A DNA stretch of 64,000 bases from an uncultured Clostridia bacterium (GCA_944376295.1 CALWCE010000001.1:218586-282585), one strand, 5' to 3'; shown: positions 1 through 9,162, counted from the stretch's first letter. The notes: generated by a model from the sequence alone, not told the origin. Program-made: numbers and translations.

Positions 1-1938
1 GTAGTAGGCAAAGAGCGCATTCGCACGGGCGGAACGCTCCGTGCCGAGAGGCGCCATGAGGAGCTGATACCGCCTCATGCTCTCCGACTCTTCCCGATAG
101 GCAGTCGTCTTCCCAGAGTAAGAGATCTCGTTCATGAGGGAATGATAGCTGCGGATGACCTGATCGGAATATCCGCCGCCGTACCGCTCGTAGAACTCGT
201 CCGACACGAACACCACGGAAGACATGGAACGAAGGAAGTGCTCTTTGAGCGCCGCCGTGAGCTCGTTCTTCTCCTCCGTTTCCAATTCGTTCCCCTTCAG
301 GGCGTCATAGGCGGAAAAGTCCTCGCCCGCGTCGAAGACGCCAACGACGCGGAAGGTGTACTGCCTCGTCATATAGGTCACGCTCACCGCTTTCCCGATG
401 ATATCCTCGTAAGAGTTGACCGCCTCGGAGTCCGCCGAAGCCTCGGGGCGGTACCCGAAGTTCCGGAACCCCTCAAAGACCGCCAGGGAGATGAGCCCTT
501 CCGAAGGGTCGGAGGGATACTCTCCCGCAAGGAGGGAAAATCCCGTCTCCGGGAAATAGGAGACGTCCGCGAAGCCCGACAGGACGTTGATGGAATAGTA
601 ATAGTTGCTGTAATGATAGACGTCGGCGTCGGGATGCCCGTGCGACGCGCTCAGGCTGAGATTCGCCGCCCCGTAGTTATAGACGGGGATGAACGCGATC
701 CCGCTCTCCTCGCGGAGGGCGGCGACGTCTTCCTCGACAAAGTTGCACACCGCCGTTCCCGACGGCATGACGGAGACGGTCTCCTCCCCGTCCTTGCCCG
801 TGCCGTGCGCAATGAGTTTCTTTTGCAGGACGGCGGCGCCATAGGGAGAGTCGGAAAGCCCCGAGATCCCCATCTGCCTGGGCGAATAGGTGATCATCGT
901 CGAAAAGACCCCGAAGACGAGGAAGGCGATGGCGGCAAGGAGGGTCGTCACGATGAGGCGCAGGGGTTTTATCCGAAGCCCTGCGATGCCCATCTTGAAG
1001 GCATAGCGCGCGGGGAAGCGGGAAGGCAGGAAGGAGGCGGTATCCTCCTCAAGGGGACGGGGATGTGCGTCCGTGGGAGAAAACGTTCCCGCCTCCCGCC
1101 GCTCTTCTGCGGCGTCCTCCTTTTCTGCGGAAAGCACGATGCTCCCCTTGTTCGCGCGCAGGAAGGCGATGACGCGCTCCTCGTCCTCTCTGCTCATCGC
1201 CGCGCCGCTTGCAACGGTCAGCCGCTTCGGTCCCGCCTCGACGACGTTCTTCGCCTCCTTCCCCTCCCCCGAACGCGTCACGTCGGAAATGGCTTTCCCG
1301 TCCTTGAGCTCGATGATGCGGTCGCCGTACGTTTCGGCAAAATCTCTGTCATGCGAAACGACGACGACGAGTTTTTCGCGGGAGAGCTTTTTGAGGGTAT
1401 CGAACACCTGCGCGCCCGTCGCGGAATCGAGCGCACCCGTGGGCTCGTCCGCCATGATGATCTCGGGCTCCTTGACGAGCGCCCGCGCGATGGCGACGCG
1501 CTGTTTCTGCCCGCCCGAGAGCGTGTTGGGCCTGCGGTCGGCATATCCCTGCATGTCGACCATGGATAAAAGCTCGTCGATGCGCGCCTTGTCGCGGGGT
1601 TTTCCCTGCAGTTCGAGCGCGAGGGCGACGTTCTCCCCCACCGTCAGTTCATTTAAAATATTGTATTCCTGAAAGATGAACCCGACGTAAGTGTTGCGGT
1701 AGGAATCGAAGTCGCTCCCCGTGAAGTCCTTCGAAGACTTGCCCTTGACGACGATCTCGCCCTCGTCGGGAACATCCAGCCCGCCCGCAAGGTTCAGGAG
1801 CGTCGATTTGCCGCTCCCCGACCTCCCGAGCAAAAACACCATGCCCGTCTCGGGGAAATCGAGAGACACATGATCGAGCGCCCCGACCGTCTCTCCTTTG
1901 GTCGTATATCGTTTGGTAAGATCTCTGACTTGCAGCAT
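1..1938 (-). CDS. ABC transporter, fused ATPase and FtsX-type permease (3' end outside window)
   Basis: This is a MacB/BceAB-like exporter component with the ATPase and permease on one chain. The ATPase fills about the first 220 residues: Walker A near 38-46 (GRSGSGKST), Q-loop Gln near 90, signature LSGGQ near 140, Walker B IIMADEP near 160 and switch His near 196. A charged linker and a membrane segment near residues 310-335 follow, then a long extracytoplasmic domain typical of FtsX permeases. The frame is open to the left edge (646 codons seen), so the remaining membrane segments are missing. The ATG at 1938 has AAGGAG upstream and begins 8 nt after the isomerase stop, so it is the third gene of a minus-strand operon. 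Such proteins export lipids, peptides or antimicrobials; the substrate is unknown. Confidence 0.9.
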   Translation of the reverse strand, partial: MLQVRDLTKRYTTKGETVGALDHVSLDFPETGMVFLLGRSGSGKSTLLNLAGGLDVPDEGEIVVKGKSSKDFTGSDFDSYRNTYVGFIFQEYNILNELTVGENVALALELQGKPRDKARIDELLSMVDMQGYADRRPNTLSGGQKQRVAIARALVKEPEIIMADEPTGALDSATGAQVFDTLKKLSREKLVVVVSHDRDFAETYGDRIIELKDGKAISDVTRSGEGKEAKNVVEAGPKRLTVASGAAMSREDEERVIAFLRANKGSIVLSAEKEDAAEERREAGTFSPTDAHPRPLEEDTASFLPSRFPARYAFKMGIAGLRIKPLRLIVTTLLAAIAFLVFGVFSTMITYSPRQMGISGLSDSPYGAAVLQKKLIAHGTGKDGEETVSVMPSGTAVCNFVEEDVAALREESGIAFIPVYNYGAANLSLSASHGHPDADVYHYSNYYYSINVLSGFADVSYFPETGFSLLAGEYPSDPSEGLISLAVFEGFRNFGYRPEASADSEAVNSYEDIIGKAVSVTYMTRQYTFRVVGVFDAGEDFSAYDALKGNELETEEKNELTAALKEHFLRSMSSVVFVSDEFYERYGGGYSDQVIRSYHSLMNEISYSGKTTAYREESESMRRYQLLMAPLGTERSARANALFAYY

Positions 1939-1946
1939 ATGTCTCC

Positions 1947-2735
1947 TTATTTGCTGTGTTCGATGGTATCGGAAAGCCACTCGAAGGAAGCTTTGAGCTC
2001 GTCCTCTTCCCCGAAGTCGCCCGAATAGTTTTCGATGAGGAGCGGCCCGTCGAAGCCGACGTCGCGAAGCCGCTTCAAAAGCAGCGGAAAATCGGTGACG
2101 CCCCGCCCCGGCAGGCACAGTATGCCCTCCGCCGTGATATCGCTCACATGGACGTGGGAAAGGGAAGCGCCCATCTCCTTCAGATAGTCAAAGTAGTCGT
2201 ATCCCGTGATGCGCGCCTGCTTGAGATCGAGCACCCCGCGAAGAGTGGGACAGTATTCTTTCAGAACGGAAAAGACGCCCGGGCGGTTATACAGCGCCCA
2301 CTCCACGTTCTCATAGCACAGCGAAACGCCGGACTTTTCGCACACTTTTGCGATCTTCTGCGTCTGCTTCCCCGAACGCACGAGATTTTCGCGGTAGGTG
2401 CGCTTGATGCGCGCCACTCCATGGAAGGTGTAATGCTTTGCCCCGAGGATGTTCGCGCACTCCAACGTGCGGGAAAGGAGGGAAAAGGCGTCCCCCACGA
2501 CGCGCGGATGCTCGGCATACAGCTGCGGTTCGAACTGCGTGTTGAGAACATGCACGGAATGCGCCTTCACCGCCCCCTTTTTCTCGGCGCACAGCCGCGC
2601 AAAGGAAGGTTCGTACTCGCAGAAGGAAGTTAAAAACACCTCGCAGACGGGCACGCCCCACTCCGAAAAGAGGGCGAGCGCGTCCTCGTTGTTGCGGCGC
2701 AAAAACAGCGTCGCAGTCGAAATGCCCGCCTGCAT
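1947..2735 (-). CDS. Sugar phosphate isomerase/epimerase family protein (TIM barrel)
   Basis: 262 residues, the usual length for the xylose-isomerase-like TIM-barrel (AP endonuclease 2) superfamily. Visible features are the N-terminal strand MQAGISTATLF, acidic and His residues that usually form the divalent-metal site (YENVEW, DLKQAR, HVHVSD) and a C-terminal LLIENYSG strand. The members isomerise or epimerise sugars, sugar phosphates or inositols; the substrate cannot be read here. The ATG shares one base with the stop of the upstream dehydrogenase (TGATG), so translation is likely coupled, which suggests that the two enzymes act on the same polyol or sugar phosphate pathway. Confidence 0.85.
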   Translation of the reverse strand: MQAGISTATLFLRRNNEDALALFSEWGVPVCEVFLTSFCEYEPSFARLCAEKKGAVKAHSVHVLNTQFEPQLYAEHPRVVGDAFSLLSRTLECANILGAKHYTFHGVARIKRTYRENLVRSGKQTQKIAKVCEKSGVSLCYENVEWALYNRPGVFSVLKEYCPTLRGVLDLKQARITGYDYFDYLKEMGASLSHVHVSDITAEGILCLPGRGVTDFPLLLKRLRDVGFDGPLLIENYSGDFGEEDELKASFEWLSDTIEHSK

Positions 2736-3859
2736 CAGTAGAATTTCTCCAAAAGCTCCTCCGCGGTATCCTTCATCAGCCCTTCCTCGTTGTAGAGGGC
2801 GAGGATGGTGAAGCGGTCGCGGATCTTGTACGCCTCGAAGAACATGGTGCGCACCGTCTCGCGGGAAACGCCCAATTCGGAAAAGCGCGTAGGGCAGCCG
2901 AGTTTGCCTAAGGTGTCGAGCACGAATTCAGAGGAAGGCAGCCCTTCCGCCTCTTTGAGGACAACGTCCTTCCCCTTGAAATCGGCGCGGCTGCCGAGGG
3001 TATGATAGAGATAGAGCGAGACCGCCGTCCCCAGCCCCACTTTGATGCCGTGCAGGGGAATGCGCTCGCCGCGGCGCAGAAAGTCCATTTCGAGGAAGTG
3101 GCTCATGTGGTGTTCCGCGCCCGAAGCGGGGCGGGAACTGCCTGCAATGACCATCGCATAGCCCGAGATGAGCAGCGCTTCCATGAGCTTTTCCACGCCC
3201 TCTTCCTTCCCCGCGAACAGGGCGGGCAGGCTGTCGTTGGAGGCGCGCACGGCGTTATACATGAGGGAAGCGGCTTCCTCGTTGTACTTCTCGCCCTTGA
3301 GATCGCGCGAGATGCGCCAGTCGGTGAGGCAGCAATATTTGGCGAGGATATCCCCCACGCCCGCGCCGATCATGACGGAGGGCGCCGCTTTGAGAACGGA
3401 AAAGTCCATCAGAACGTCGGAAGCCGTCTGCGCGTCGCGCGTGATCTTGAACCCCTTTTCGATGAGGGGCGTAACGCCCGACGTATAGCCGTCCATCGAG
3501 GGCGCCGTCGCATACACGCCGCTCTCCTTGTGGAGAAGAAAGCCCGCGCGCTTGCAAAGATCGTTCAGGGTGCCCGACCCCACGGCGAGGAGATAGTCAT
3601 ATCCTTCCCCCGCCGCCATCACGCGGGCGACCGTCTCCTCATCGGCGACGGGCTCCTCTTCGGGAAGGGAAAAGAGCGAAGCCTGAACGCCGCTTGCTTG
3701 AAAAGAAGCGAGCAGAGGTTCTGCAAAACAGCGCGTAACGGCGTCCGAGACGAGCAGCACGCGCTTCTCCTTCACGCGCCCTTCAAAGACGGGGAACGCC
3801 CCGTTTACGGCGCGCTCCGCATTGACATGAAACCTTGCAGAAAGTGCAGAAATATCCAT
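2735..3859 (-). CDS. sn-glycerol-1-phosphate dehydrogenase (AraM/EgsA-like)
   Basis: 374 residues, close to B. subtilis AraM. Members reduce dihydroxyacetone phosphate to sn-glycerol-1-phosphate with NAD(P)H using a Ni or Zn ion. The nucleotide-binding stretch AVGSGTLNDLCK lies near 92-103; YATAPSMDGYTS near 116-127, the Asp of GVGD near 170, AEHHMSH near 245-251 and the His of LHGIKVGLG fit the family's metal and substrate residues. In Bacillus AraM supplies G1P for archaeal-type glycerolipid precursors. No PcrB-type prenyltransferase is seen here, so that role is only inferred. The start has AGGTG at a normal distance. It is the first gene of the operon with the isomerase and ABC exporter; other iron-alcohol-dehydrogenase superfamily activities remain possible. 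Confidence 0.85.
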   Translation of the reverse strand: MDISALSARFHVNAERAVNGAFPVFEGRVKEKRVLLVSDAVTRCFAEPLLASFQASGVQASLFSLPEEEPVADEETVARVMAAGEGYDYLLAVGSGTLNDLCKRAGFLLHKESGVYATAPSMDGYTSGVTPLIEKGFKITRDAQTASDVLMDFSVLKAAPSVMIGAGVGDILAKYCCLTDWRISRDLKGEKYNEEAASLMYNAVRASNDSLPALFAGKEEGVEKLMEALLISGYAMVIAGSSRPASGAEHHMSHFLEMDFLRRGERIPLHGIKVGLGTAVSLYLYHTLGSRADFKGKDVVLKEAEGLPSSEFVLDTLGKLGCPTRFSELGVSRETVRTMFFEAYKIRDRFTILALYNEEGLMKDTAEELLEKFY

Positions 3860-3871
3860 ACGATCACCTGA

Positions 3872-4410
3872 AATACCTTATTTTAAGTGGGGGACCCGCC
3901 TCTCCCTTGCCTCCCTCCTCGGGGTCCCCAAAAAAATACTGCGTCTTTTTTTGGGGTGAGTTTGAGGGCGAGAAAGCGCTTTCTTGTCTTTCAGGGTTCC
4001 CACAAAACTCGCTACGCGAGTTTTGTGGGAAGAGGAGCGGCAGGCATATAAGGTCATGCGGCAAACGAAGCGCGCCGCAGACCAAAACGCCTTGCCGCGA
4101 CGAGGTGGGGCTTTGACCGCTTTCGAGCTTGGAAATGGCACATGGAGCGTGCCATTTCCTGACCGAAGCGCGGTCTCTACCGCGCGAGACGGTGTCTGCG
4201 GAGCAGACGGAAGGAGTCTTATCCATCAACCGCCAGCGCCAATGAACGCGAAGTTTGGATGCTCTCAAAGCCAGTGAAAGCGAAGTGAGAGGAAAGAGAT
4301 GCAAGAAAGACGAGGAGAGCGCGGCTTTGCCGCAGGGAGTTTACTATGCGTAAATGACCAAGGCAAAACGCAAGCTCGACAAAGTATTTCGCCGCATACA
4401 TTTCCTCGAA
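3872..4410. repeat. Intergenic repeat island 1
   Basis: Noncoding 540 bp built from several repeat modules that recur elsewhere in the window: an A7/T7 hairpin (3926-3956), a CCCACAAAA hairpin (3999-4032), hairpins C and D of the four-hairpin element (4131-4159 and 4168-4185), the 3' part of a GAGGGAGT-type repeat (4191-4217) and one multi-stem GACGAGG element (4289-4407). ORFs through it differ between copies and are not genes. Confidence 0.75.
4289..4407. repeat. Multi-stem GACGAGG element, copy 1
   Basis: A structured repeat matching a second copy at 46523-46640. The outer stem pairs 4289-4295 (GAGGAAA) with 4401-4407 (TTTCCTC), then ATGC 4299-4302 with GCAT 4394-4397. Inner stems are GAGC 4317-4320 with GCTC 4374-4377, TTTGCC 4326-4331 with GGCAAA 4362-4367, and TTTAC 4340-4344 with GTAAA 4350-4354. 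Unpaired AAGACGAG and GACAAAGTATT are nearly identical in both copies while most stems differ by compensating changes. Confidence 0.75.
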
Positions 4411-5322
4411 CTATTTGCAGACGAAATTGCACACGATCCCCTCATCATAATCTCCGAACCCGCGGCCGAAGAGGGTCACGCCCCCGCGGTGCACGGCGTC
4501 TTCGGGAACAAAGATGCGGAAGCGGATCTGATCGCCCGCCTTTAAGTCGAGGTCGTCGAGCGTCGTTTCGGAGACTTTGAGCCCGCAGATGTAGCTCCCC
4601 TTGCGGTTGACGACGACGAGCACCTTCTTGCCGTACTGGCCGAGGTTCCCGCTCCACCAGGCGGGGTTACAGTTGCCCGGGCGGTCGTTGTACTCGCCGC
4701 GGCTCTTGAAATACCCCAGCTCGTGCCCGTTGACGGCAAAGTAGATGTCGCTCGGATAGTACGCGGCATAGCCGGGCGCCTCGCTCGCAAGCTCCATGGA
4801 AAACTGCAGTTCGAGGAGCTCGGACTCGGGCGTCAGATAATTGGGGATGAGGTACTCCACATGCCCCCACGCGAACCACAGAATGCCCGCCTTGATGCGC
4901 TCGGGATAGGAAAAGCAGCACGGGTCGTCGAAACGGCCGATGGCTTTTTCGGACGTGCCGAGCCCGCAGGTCGGGTGGATGTCGTAACTCACATAGTGGC
5001 CGATGTCGATATGCGCGCTCTCCACCCTGCCTTCCGCCTGCACCTCGTTGACGAAATCGATGACGATCTTATCGGCGGCGAGGCGGCAGATCTTCTGCGT
5101 GCCGCGCTTCCCCGAAGAGGTCGTGATCTCGATGAGCCCCGCCTCGTAGAGCTTTTTGATGTGCGCCGTGATCGCCCCGTTGGAGACGTTGAATGCCTTC
5201 GCAAAATAGGCGAGGTTGAGCTCCCCCTTCTGCAGCAGCTCGTTGAGGATGCCGAGACGGATATCCGAATCGAGCGCCTCATACAAAAGCCTCCCCTGTC
5301 TGAAATCTTTGAGATAGATCAT
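4411..5322 (-). CDS. Winged-helix transcriptional regulator with an uncharacterised C-terminal domain
   Basis: 303 residues from the ATG at 5322, chosen over a longer frame because GGAGGG lies just upstream and the MIYLKDF start gives a clean domain. Residues about 15-90 form an ArsR/MarR-like winged helix (DIRLGILNELLQKG then FAKAFNVSNGAITAHIKKL). The remaining 200 residues, rich in aromatic residues and Gly (HPTCGLG, CNPAWWSG), look like a beta-rich sensing domain that I do not recognise. The protein probably binds DNA near its own promoter, where a perfect TTTAGA-N4-TCTAAA palindrome lies at 5431-5446. Its ligand and other targets are unknown. Confidence 0.75.
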   Translation of the reverse strand: MIYLKDFRQGRLLYEALDSDIRLGILNELLQKGELNLAYFAKAFNVSNGAITAHIKKLYEAGLIEITTSSGKRGTQKICRLAADKIVIDFVNEVQAEGRVESAHIDIGHYVSYDIHPTCGLGTSEKAIGRFDDPCCFSYPERIKAGILWFAWGHVEYLIPNYLTPESELLELQFSMELASEAPGYAAYYPSDIYFAVNGHELGYFKSRGEYNDRPGNCNPAWWSGNLGQYGKKVLVVVNRKGSYICGLKVSETTLDDLDLKAGDQIRFRIFVPEDAVHRGGVTLFGRGFGDYDEGIVCNFVCK

Positions 5323-5430
5323 AGCCCTCCTCCCGCGGCGGACGCTCCCCGCGCCCCCCGACGATCGCCTGTCTTTATTATAACAAATGATAACAAATCC
5401 CGCACGCCTTGTCAATCAAATCAAGAACAT

Positions 5431-5446
5431 TTTAGACAAATCTAAA
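5431..5446. promoter_or_regulatory. Palindromic candidate operator upstream of the winged-helix regulator
   Basis: TTTAGA, CAAA spacer, TCTAAA: a perfect 6-bp inverted repeat in an AT-rich patch about 110 nt before the regulator's start. Facing the gene, a TATAAT lies at 5382-5377 and a TTGACA at 5415-5410, but their 27-nt spacing is too long for one promoter. An autoregulatory operator is inferred from position only. Confidence 0.4.
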
Positions 5447-5530
5447 CCATATTGCGCGCAGGCATCCCCCAAAGCGCCCCGTCAAGGAAAAATATGGCGC
5501 CCGAGGCGGGCAGGAACGCCTCGGGCAGAA

Positions 5531-5568
5531 CAAAAGCGCCGCCCGCGGCTTTGAGCCGCGGGCGGCGC
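5531..5568 (-). terminator. Rho-independent terminator of the phosphoglucomutase gene
   Basis: A perfect 15-bp GC stem pairs 5536-5550 with 5554-5568 around a TTG loop. On the minus strand TTTTG follows immediately, 15 nt after the stop codon. Confidence 0.8.
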
Positions 5569-5582
5569 CCGGAAATCAAATG

Positions 5583-7298
5583 TCATTTCACGCTTGCAAG
5601 CAGCGCTTCGACGGAAGCCTTGCATTTTTCCAACTCCGCCTCTGCCGCCGCCTCGTCCTTGGCGCGGATGGAGTAATAGATCTTGAGCTTGGGCTCGGTG
5701 CCCGAAGGACGCACGCAGACGAAGGAACCGCCCTGAAGTTCGTAGTAGACGCAGTTGCACTTGGGGATGTCGATGTGCGACTCCTTCCCCTCCCTGTCGC
5801 GGCGGACGGAGGAAGAATAATCGCGCACTGCCTCCACTTCGAGCGAGCCGAAGCTTGCGACCTTGTGCGTCTTGAGCGCGTCGACGACGGCGTTCATCTC
5901 CTTCATGGCGTTGAGACCCGAATACTGGATGGAGATGTTCTTATCGAGCACGAAGCCGTATTTTGCGTAAATTTCCTGCAATCTGCCCCAGACCGTCTTG
6001 CCGATGTAGGTGTAATAGCAGACCATCTCGGCGCAGAGCATGGAAGCGACGACGGCGTCCTTGTCGCGCGCATGGGTGCCGCGCAGATACCCGCACGATT
6101 CCTCGAACCCGAACACATAGGTGTGCGAGCCGTCCTGTTCCCACTGCTTGATCTTTTCGCCGATGAACTTGAAGCCGACGGGCGTTTCGAACATGGCGAC
6201 GCCGAAATCATCGCAGATCGCCTTCGCCATGCCCGTCGAAACGAAGGACTTGACGACGGCGGCGTTCTTAGGCAGCGCGTTCTCCTCTTTCAGGCGGGTG
6301 AGGATATAGTCGAGCAGCAGAATGCCCACCTGGTTGCCCGAAAGCGCGATGAACTCGCCCTTGTCGTTCTTGACGGCGACACCGAGGCGATCGGAGTCGG
6401 GATCGGTGCCGAACACGACATCCGCATCGATCTTATTCGCAAGGTCGATGCCCATCGAGAGCGTCTCCTTGAACTCGGGGTTGGGCACCTTGACGGTGGA
6501 AAATTCGGTATCCTTGACGGTCTGTTCCTCGACGACGGTCACGTTGATGCCCAGCTTCTTCAGAATGGTCATGACGGGCACATAGCCGCTGCCGTGGACG
6601 GGGGTGTAGACGAGCTTCAAGTCCTTCCCGCACTTCTCGACCGCCTCTTTGGAGAGGGTGAGCTTGGAAAGTTCCTGAATATATGTCTCGTCCACTTCCT
6701 TGGGAACGCTCTCAATGAGCGGGCTCTTGTCGTCCCCCGTGACGGAGAGATAGTCTTTGATCTCTTCGATGTATTTGACGACGATGGCGGTCGCCTCGGG
6801 GGACATCTGCGCACCGTCCTCGCCGTAGACCTTATAGCCGTTGTATTCCTTGGGATTGTGCGACGCCGTGATCATGATGCCCGCGATGGTCTTTAAGTAC
6901 CTGACGGCATACGAGAGCATGGGCACGGGATGCACGTCGTCGAACAGATAGGCTTTGATGCCGTTCTTTGCAAGGACGGAAGCCGCCTTCTCGGCAAAGA
7001 GGCGGCTGTTCCTTCTCGTATCGTAAGAGATGACGACGCCGCGCGCCTGTTCTTCGGACGAAAGCGTCTTGATATACATGGAAAGCCCCTGCGTCGCGCG
7101 CATGACGGTGAAGACGTTCATCATGTTCATGCCGCAGCCGATGATGCCGCGCATGCCCGCGGTGCCGAACTCGAGCTCGCCGCCGAAGCGGTACTCGATC
7201 GCCTTCTCGTCATCCTTGATGGCAAGCAGTTCTTCCCTGCACGCCTCGGGAAGGCGCGCGTCATTCAGCCAGCTCTGATAATTTTCCCTGTAACTCAT
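5583..7298 (-). CDS. pgcA: Phospho-sugar mutase (alpha-phosphoglucomutase type)
   Basis: 571 residues, typical of the long Firmicutes PgcA-type alpha-D-phosphohexomutases that interconvert glucose-1-phosphate and glucose-6-phosphate for glycogen, cell-wall and glycolipid sugars. All four active-site loops are visible: phosphoserine loop TASHNP near 144-149, metal loop GTDPDSDR near 303-310, sugar-binding GFEESCGY near 400 and phosphate-binding RPSGTEPK near 545. The ATG has AAGGAG upstream. It follows two membrane-protein genes on the same strand after 63 nt holding an 8-bp GC hairpin (7315-7333), so co-transcription is possible. A phosphomannomutase or mixed specificity cannot be excluded. 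Confidence 0.93.
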   Translation of the reverse strand: MSYRENYQSWLNDARLPEACREELLAIKDDEKAIEYRFGGELEFGTAGMRGIIGCGMNMMNVFTVMRATQGLSMYIKTLSSEEQARGVVISYDTRRNSRLFAEKAASVLAKNGIKAYLFDDVHPVPMLSYAVRYLKTIAGIMITASHNPKEYNGYKVYGEDGAQMSPEATAIVVKYIEEIKDYLSVTGDDKSPLIESVPKEVDETYIQELSKLTLSKEAVEKCGKDLKLVYTPVHGSGYVPVMTILKKLGINVTVVEEQTVKDTEFSTVKVPNPEFKETLSMGIDLANKIDADVVFGTDPDSDRLGVAVKNDKGEFIALSGNQVGILLLDYILTRLKEENALPKNAAVVKSFVSTGMAKAICDDFGVAMFETPVGFKFIGEKIKQWEQDGSHTYVFGFEESCGYLRGTHARDKDAVVASMLCAEMVCYYTYIGKTVWGRLQEIYAKYGFVLDKNISIQYSGLNAMKEMNAVVDALKTHKVASFGSLEVEAVRDYSSSVRRDREGKESHIDIPKCNCVYYELQGGSFVCVRPSGTEPKLKIYYSIRAKDEAAAEAELEKCKASVEALLASVK

Positions 7299-7361
7299 AA
7301 TATACTCCTTGATTCGGCGCGCGGTGCGCGCCGTTGATTCCCCGCTATAAAATTGACTTTT

Positions 7362-8339
7362 TCAGCTCTCGAGGTCGAGGTCGATCTCGCTCTCGACAGG
7401 CATATCCTCGGCATCCCCCACCACTTTGCGCGCGTGGAGGTAGTACTTGCGGCCGTTCTCGTGATAATACAGAACGAGCTGCAGCCACAGAAGATAGAGC
7501 GCGCTTGCGGGCAGCGTGATGAGGAGGAAGCTCCCCAGCGTGCAGAACCCGCACACGGCGTTGATGACGACCATGAGATAGACGGAAATGAGATAGCTCA
7601 CGAAGCGGCGCAAAAATTTGCCCTTCAGCGTGAAACTGTCGCGAAGCCCCGCAAGGACCTTCCTATGTTCCACGGCATAGGGCATCCAGGAGGAGATGAA
7701 CGTCAGCTTGAGCGCCTGCAGAACGATATAGACGGCGACGGTGAGCGAAAGCCCGACGAACGCTCCCGCAACGCTCGTTCCCTCCCCCGCCAGCGAAGGG
7801 GTATAGAAGAAGAAAAACCAGCAGAGAACGAGCGCGAGCACGTCGTAAATGAAGGAGAGCGGCACATACAGGAGGTGATAGCGCACCGCCCTGCCCAGAT
7901 TTTCAAAGAATGCCGCCGAAAAGCTCGTCCTCCCGAAAGCGGACATCCTGTCGTAAGAGATGCCCATCATGCCGAAGGTCGCCATGCCGTTCAAAAAGCG
8001 GAAGATAAGATAGAGCATGACAACGCCCACAAAGGAGCCGATGACCGAGCCGATATCGGCGAAGAAAGCGGTGCCGAGCGCCGTGAGCGCCGCGCGGAAA
8101 TTTTCTTCGAAGGAGGCAAGATAACTTGTATCGCCCGAAAAGAGCGCCTCGAAGAACTTGCCCGCCATCGTGACGACTTCCTTCATCTCCTCGCCCTCGA
8201 GGAGGCTCCTCAATCCCAGATCGAGGATAAAATAGGAAAGCCCGATAAAGAGCGCTCCCATCACGAGACGGTACAAAAGCAGCTTAAAGACATTGGTAAA
8301 GTTGTCGGTCAACAGCCGGAACGCACGTCTGATCGCCAT
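7362..8339 (-). CDS. Polytopic membrane protein, function unknown
   Basis: 325 residues with about six hydrophobic segments (for example VMGALFIGLSYFILDLG, IGSVIGSFVGVVMLYLIF, VLALVLCWFFFFY, CTLGSFLLITLPASALYL) and a short acidic C-terminus (ESEIDLDLES). No catalytic or transport motif is recognised. It starts one base after the stop of the other membrane protein (8341-9162), and both have the same layout, so they are probably paralogous or partner proteins made together from the promoter at 9198-9226. Confidence 0.7.
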   Translation of the reverse strand: MAIRRAFRLLTDNFTNVFKLLLYRLVMGALFIGLSYFILDLGLRSLLEGEEMKEVVTMAGKFFEALFSGDTSYLASFEENFRAALTALGTAFFADIGSVIGSFVGVVMLYLIFRFLNGMATFGMMGISYDRMSAFGRTSFSAAFFENLGRAVRYHLLYVPLSFIYDVLALVLCWFFFFYTPSLAGEGTSVAGAFVGLSLTVAVYIVLQALKLTFISSWMPYAVEHRKVLAGLRDSFTLKGKFLRRFVSYLISVYLMVVINAVCGFCTLGSFLLITLPASALYLLWLQLVLYYHENGRKYYLHARKVVGDAEDMPVESEIDLDLES

Positions 8340-8340
8340 A

Positions 8341-9162
8341 TCAAAGCTCCCTGTAACTTAAAAGAAGGTCTTCCCGATCGAGCTTGTCCGTCTCGAAGTA
8401 GAAGGTCTCCATACGGACGCAGTAGCTCATGAAGAGGAAGGTGAAGAGCACGAGGCAGATGAGGACGGATGCCGCCTCGGGCAGGAAGGACGCCCCCCAC
8501 ACGATGAGCCCCGCGGGCGCGAAGGACATGAGGAGGGATAAAAGCAGCTTTCCGCGCACGCCCACCATCAGGCGGTAGGAATAAAGCAGCGACTGGAAGG
8601 GCCCGAGCCCCGTCATCTGCATGCACGGAAGGCAGAGATAGACGAGCGAGATGAGATACAGCAGCACCGCCAGGAAGAAGAGGACGACGAGCAGCGAAAG
8701 CGCGATGATCCCGCCCGCAGACCCGACCGAAACGATGGAATAGAGCATGGCGGAAAGGACGAGCGCCCACACCTCGTAAAAGAAAAAGATGACGAGCATC
8801 ATGCCTAAGACGGGCGGGAAGACGCCGCTGAGCTGCGAGAGGATGCCGCTCAACGTGCGCTTGCCGATGCGCATATGCTTTTCGACGAACGCCAGAATGA
8901 GCGACATGAAGACGAGCGTACATACGATGCCGCAGACGGCATAGATGATATCGAGCACGCTGCCGAAGCCGAAGAGGCTCCATGCGCAGAAAATTTCAAA
9001 CCAGTCGGTGACGAAGTCTCCCGAAAAGAGCCCCCGCCAGAACGCCTCGATGGCGGAAAAGTCCATGGAAAGGGAGAGAAAGAGCGCGGGGATGACGGCA
9101 AAGGGCAAGATGAACCAAATGTGCTTGACGATATACTTCCAATGCTCGTAGACGATCTGCAT
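8341..9162 (-). CDS. Polytopic membrane protein, function unknown
   Basis: 273 residues from the ATG at 9162, placed by AAAGGAGG eight nt upstream; a longer frame would start inside the ribosome binding site. About six membrane segments are seen (IWFILPFAVIPALFLSL, CGIVCTLVFMSLILAFV, FPPVLGMMLVIFFFYEVW, ALSLLVVLFFLAVLLYLIS, LICLVLFTFLFMSYCV). No known motif is visible. It is the first gene of a two-gene membrane operon that may continue into phosphoglucomutase. A role in envelope physiology is only a guess from that context. Confidence 0.7.
   Translation of the reverse strand: MQIVYEHWKYIVKHIWFILPFAVIPALFLSLSMDFSAIEAFWRGLFSGDFVTDWFEIFCAWSLFGFGSVLDIIYAVCGIVCTLVFMSLILAFVEKHMRIGKRTLSGILSQLSGVFPPVLGMMLVIFFFYEVWALVLSAMLYSIVSVGSAGGIIALSLLVVLFFLAVLLYLISLVYLCLPCMQMTGLGPFQSLLYSYRLMVGVRGKLLLSLLMSFAPAGLIVWGASFLPEAASVLICLVLFTFLFMSYCVRMETFYFETDKLDREDLLLSYREL

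Noticed and set aside
3864-4304. Open frames within the repeat islands (also near 11531-11875, 23279-23892, 31547-31909 and 49030-49949)
   Set aside because: They run through hairpin repeats, change frame between copies and have no promoter or ribosome binding site.
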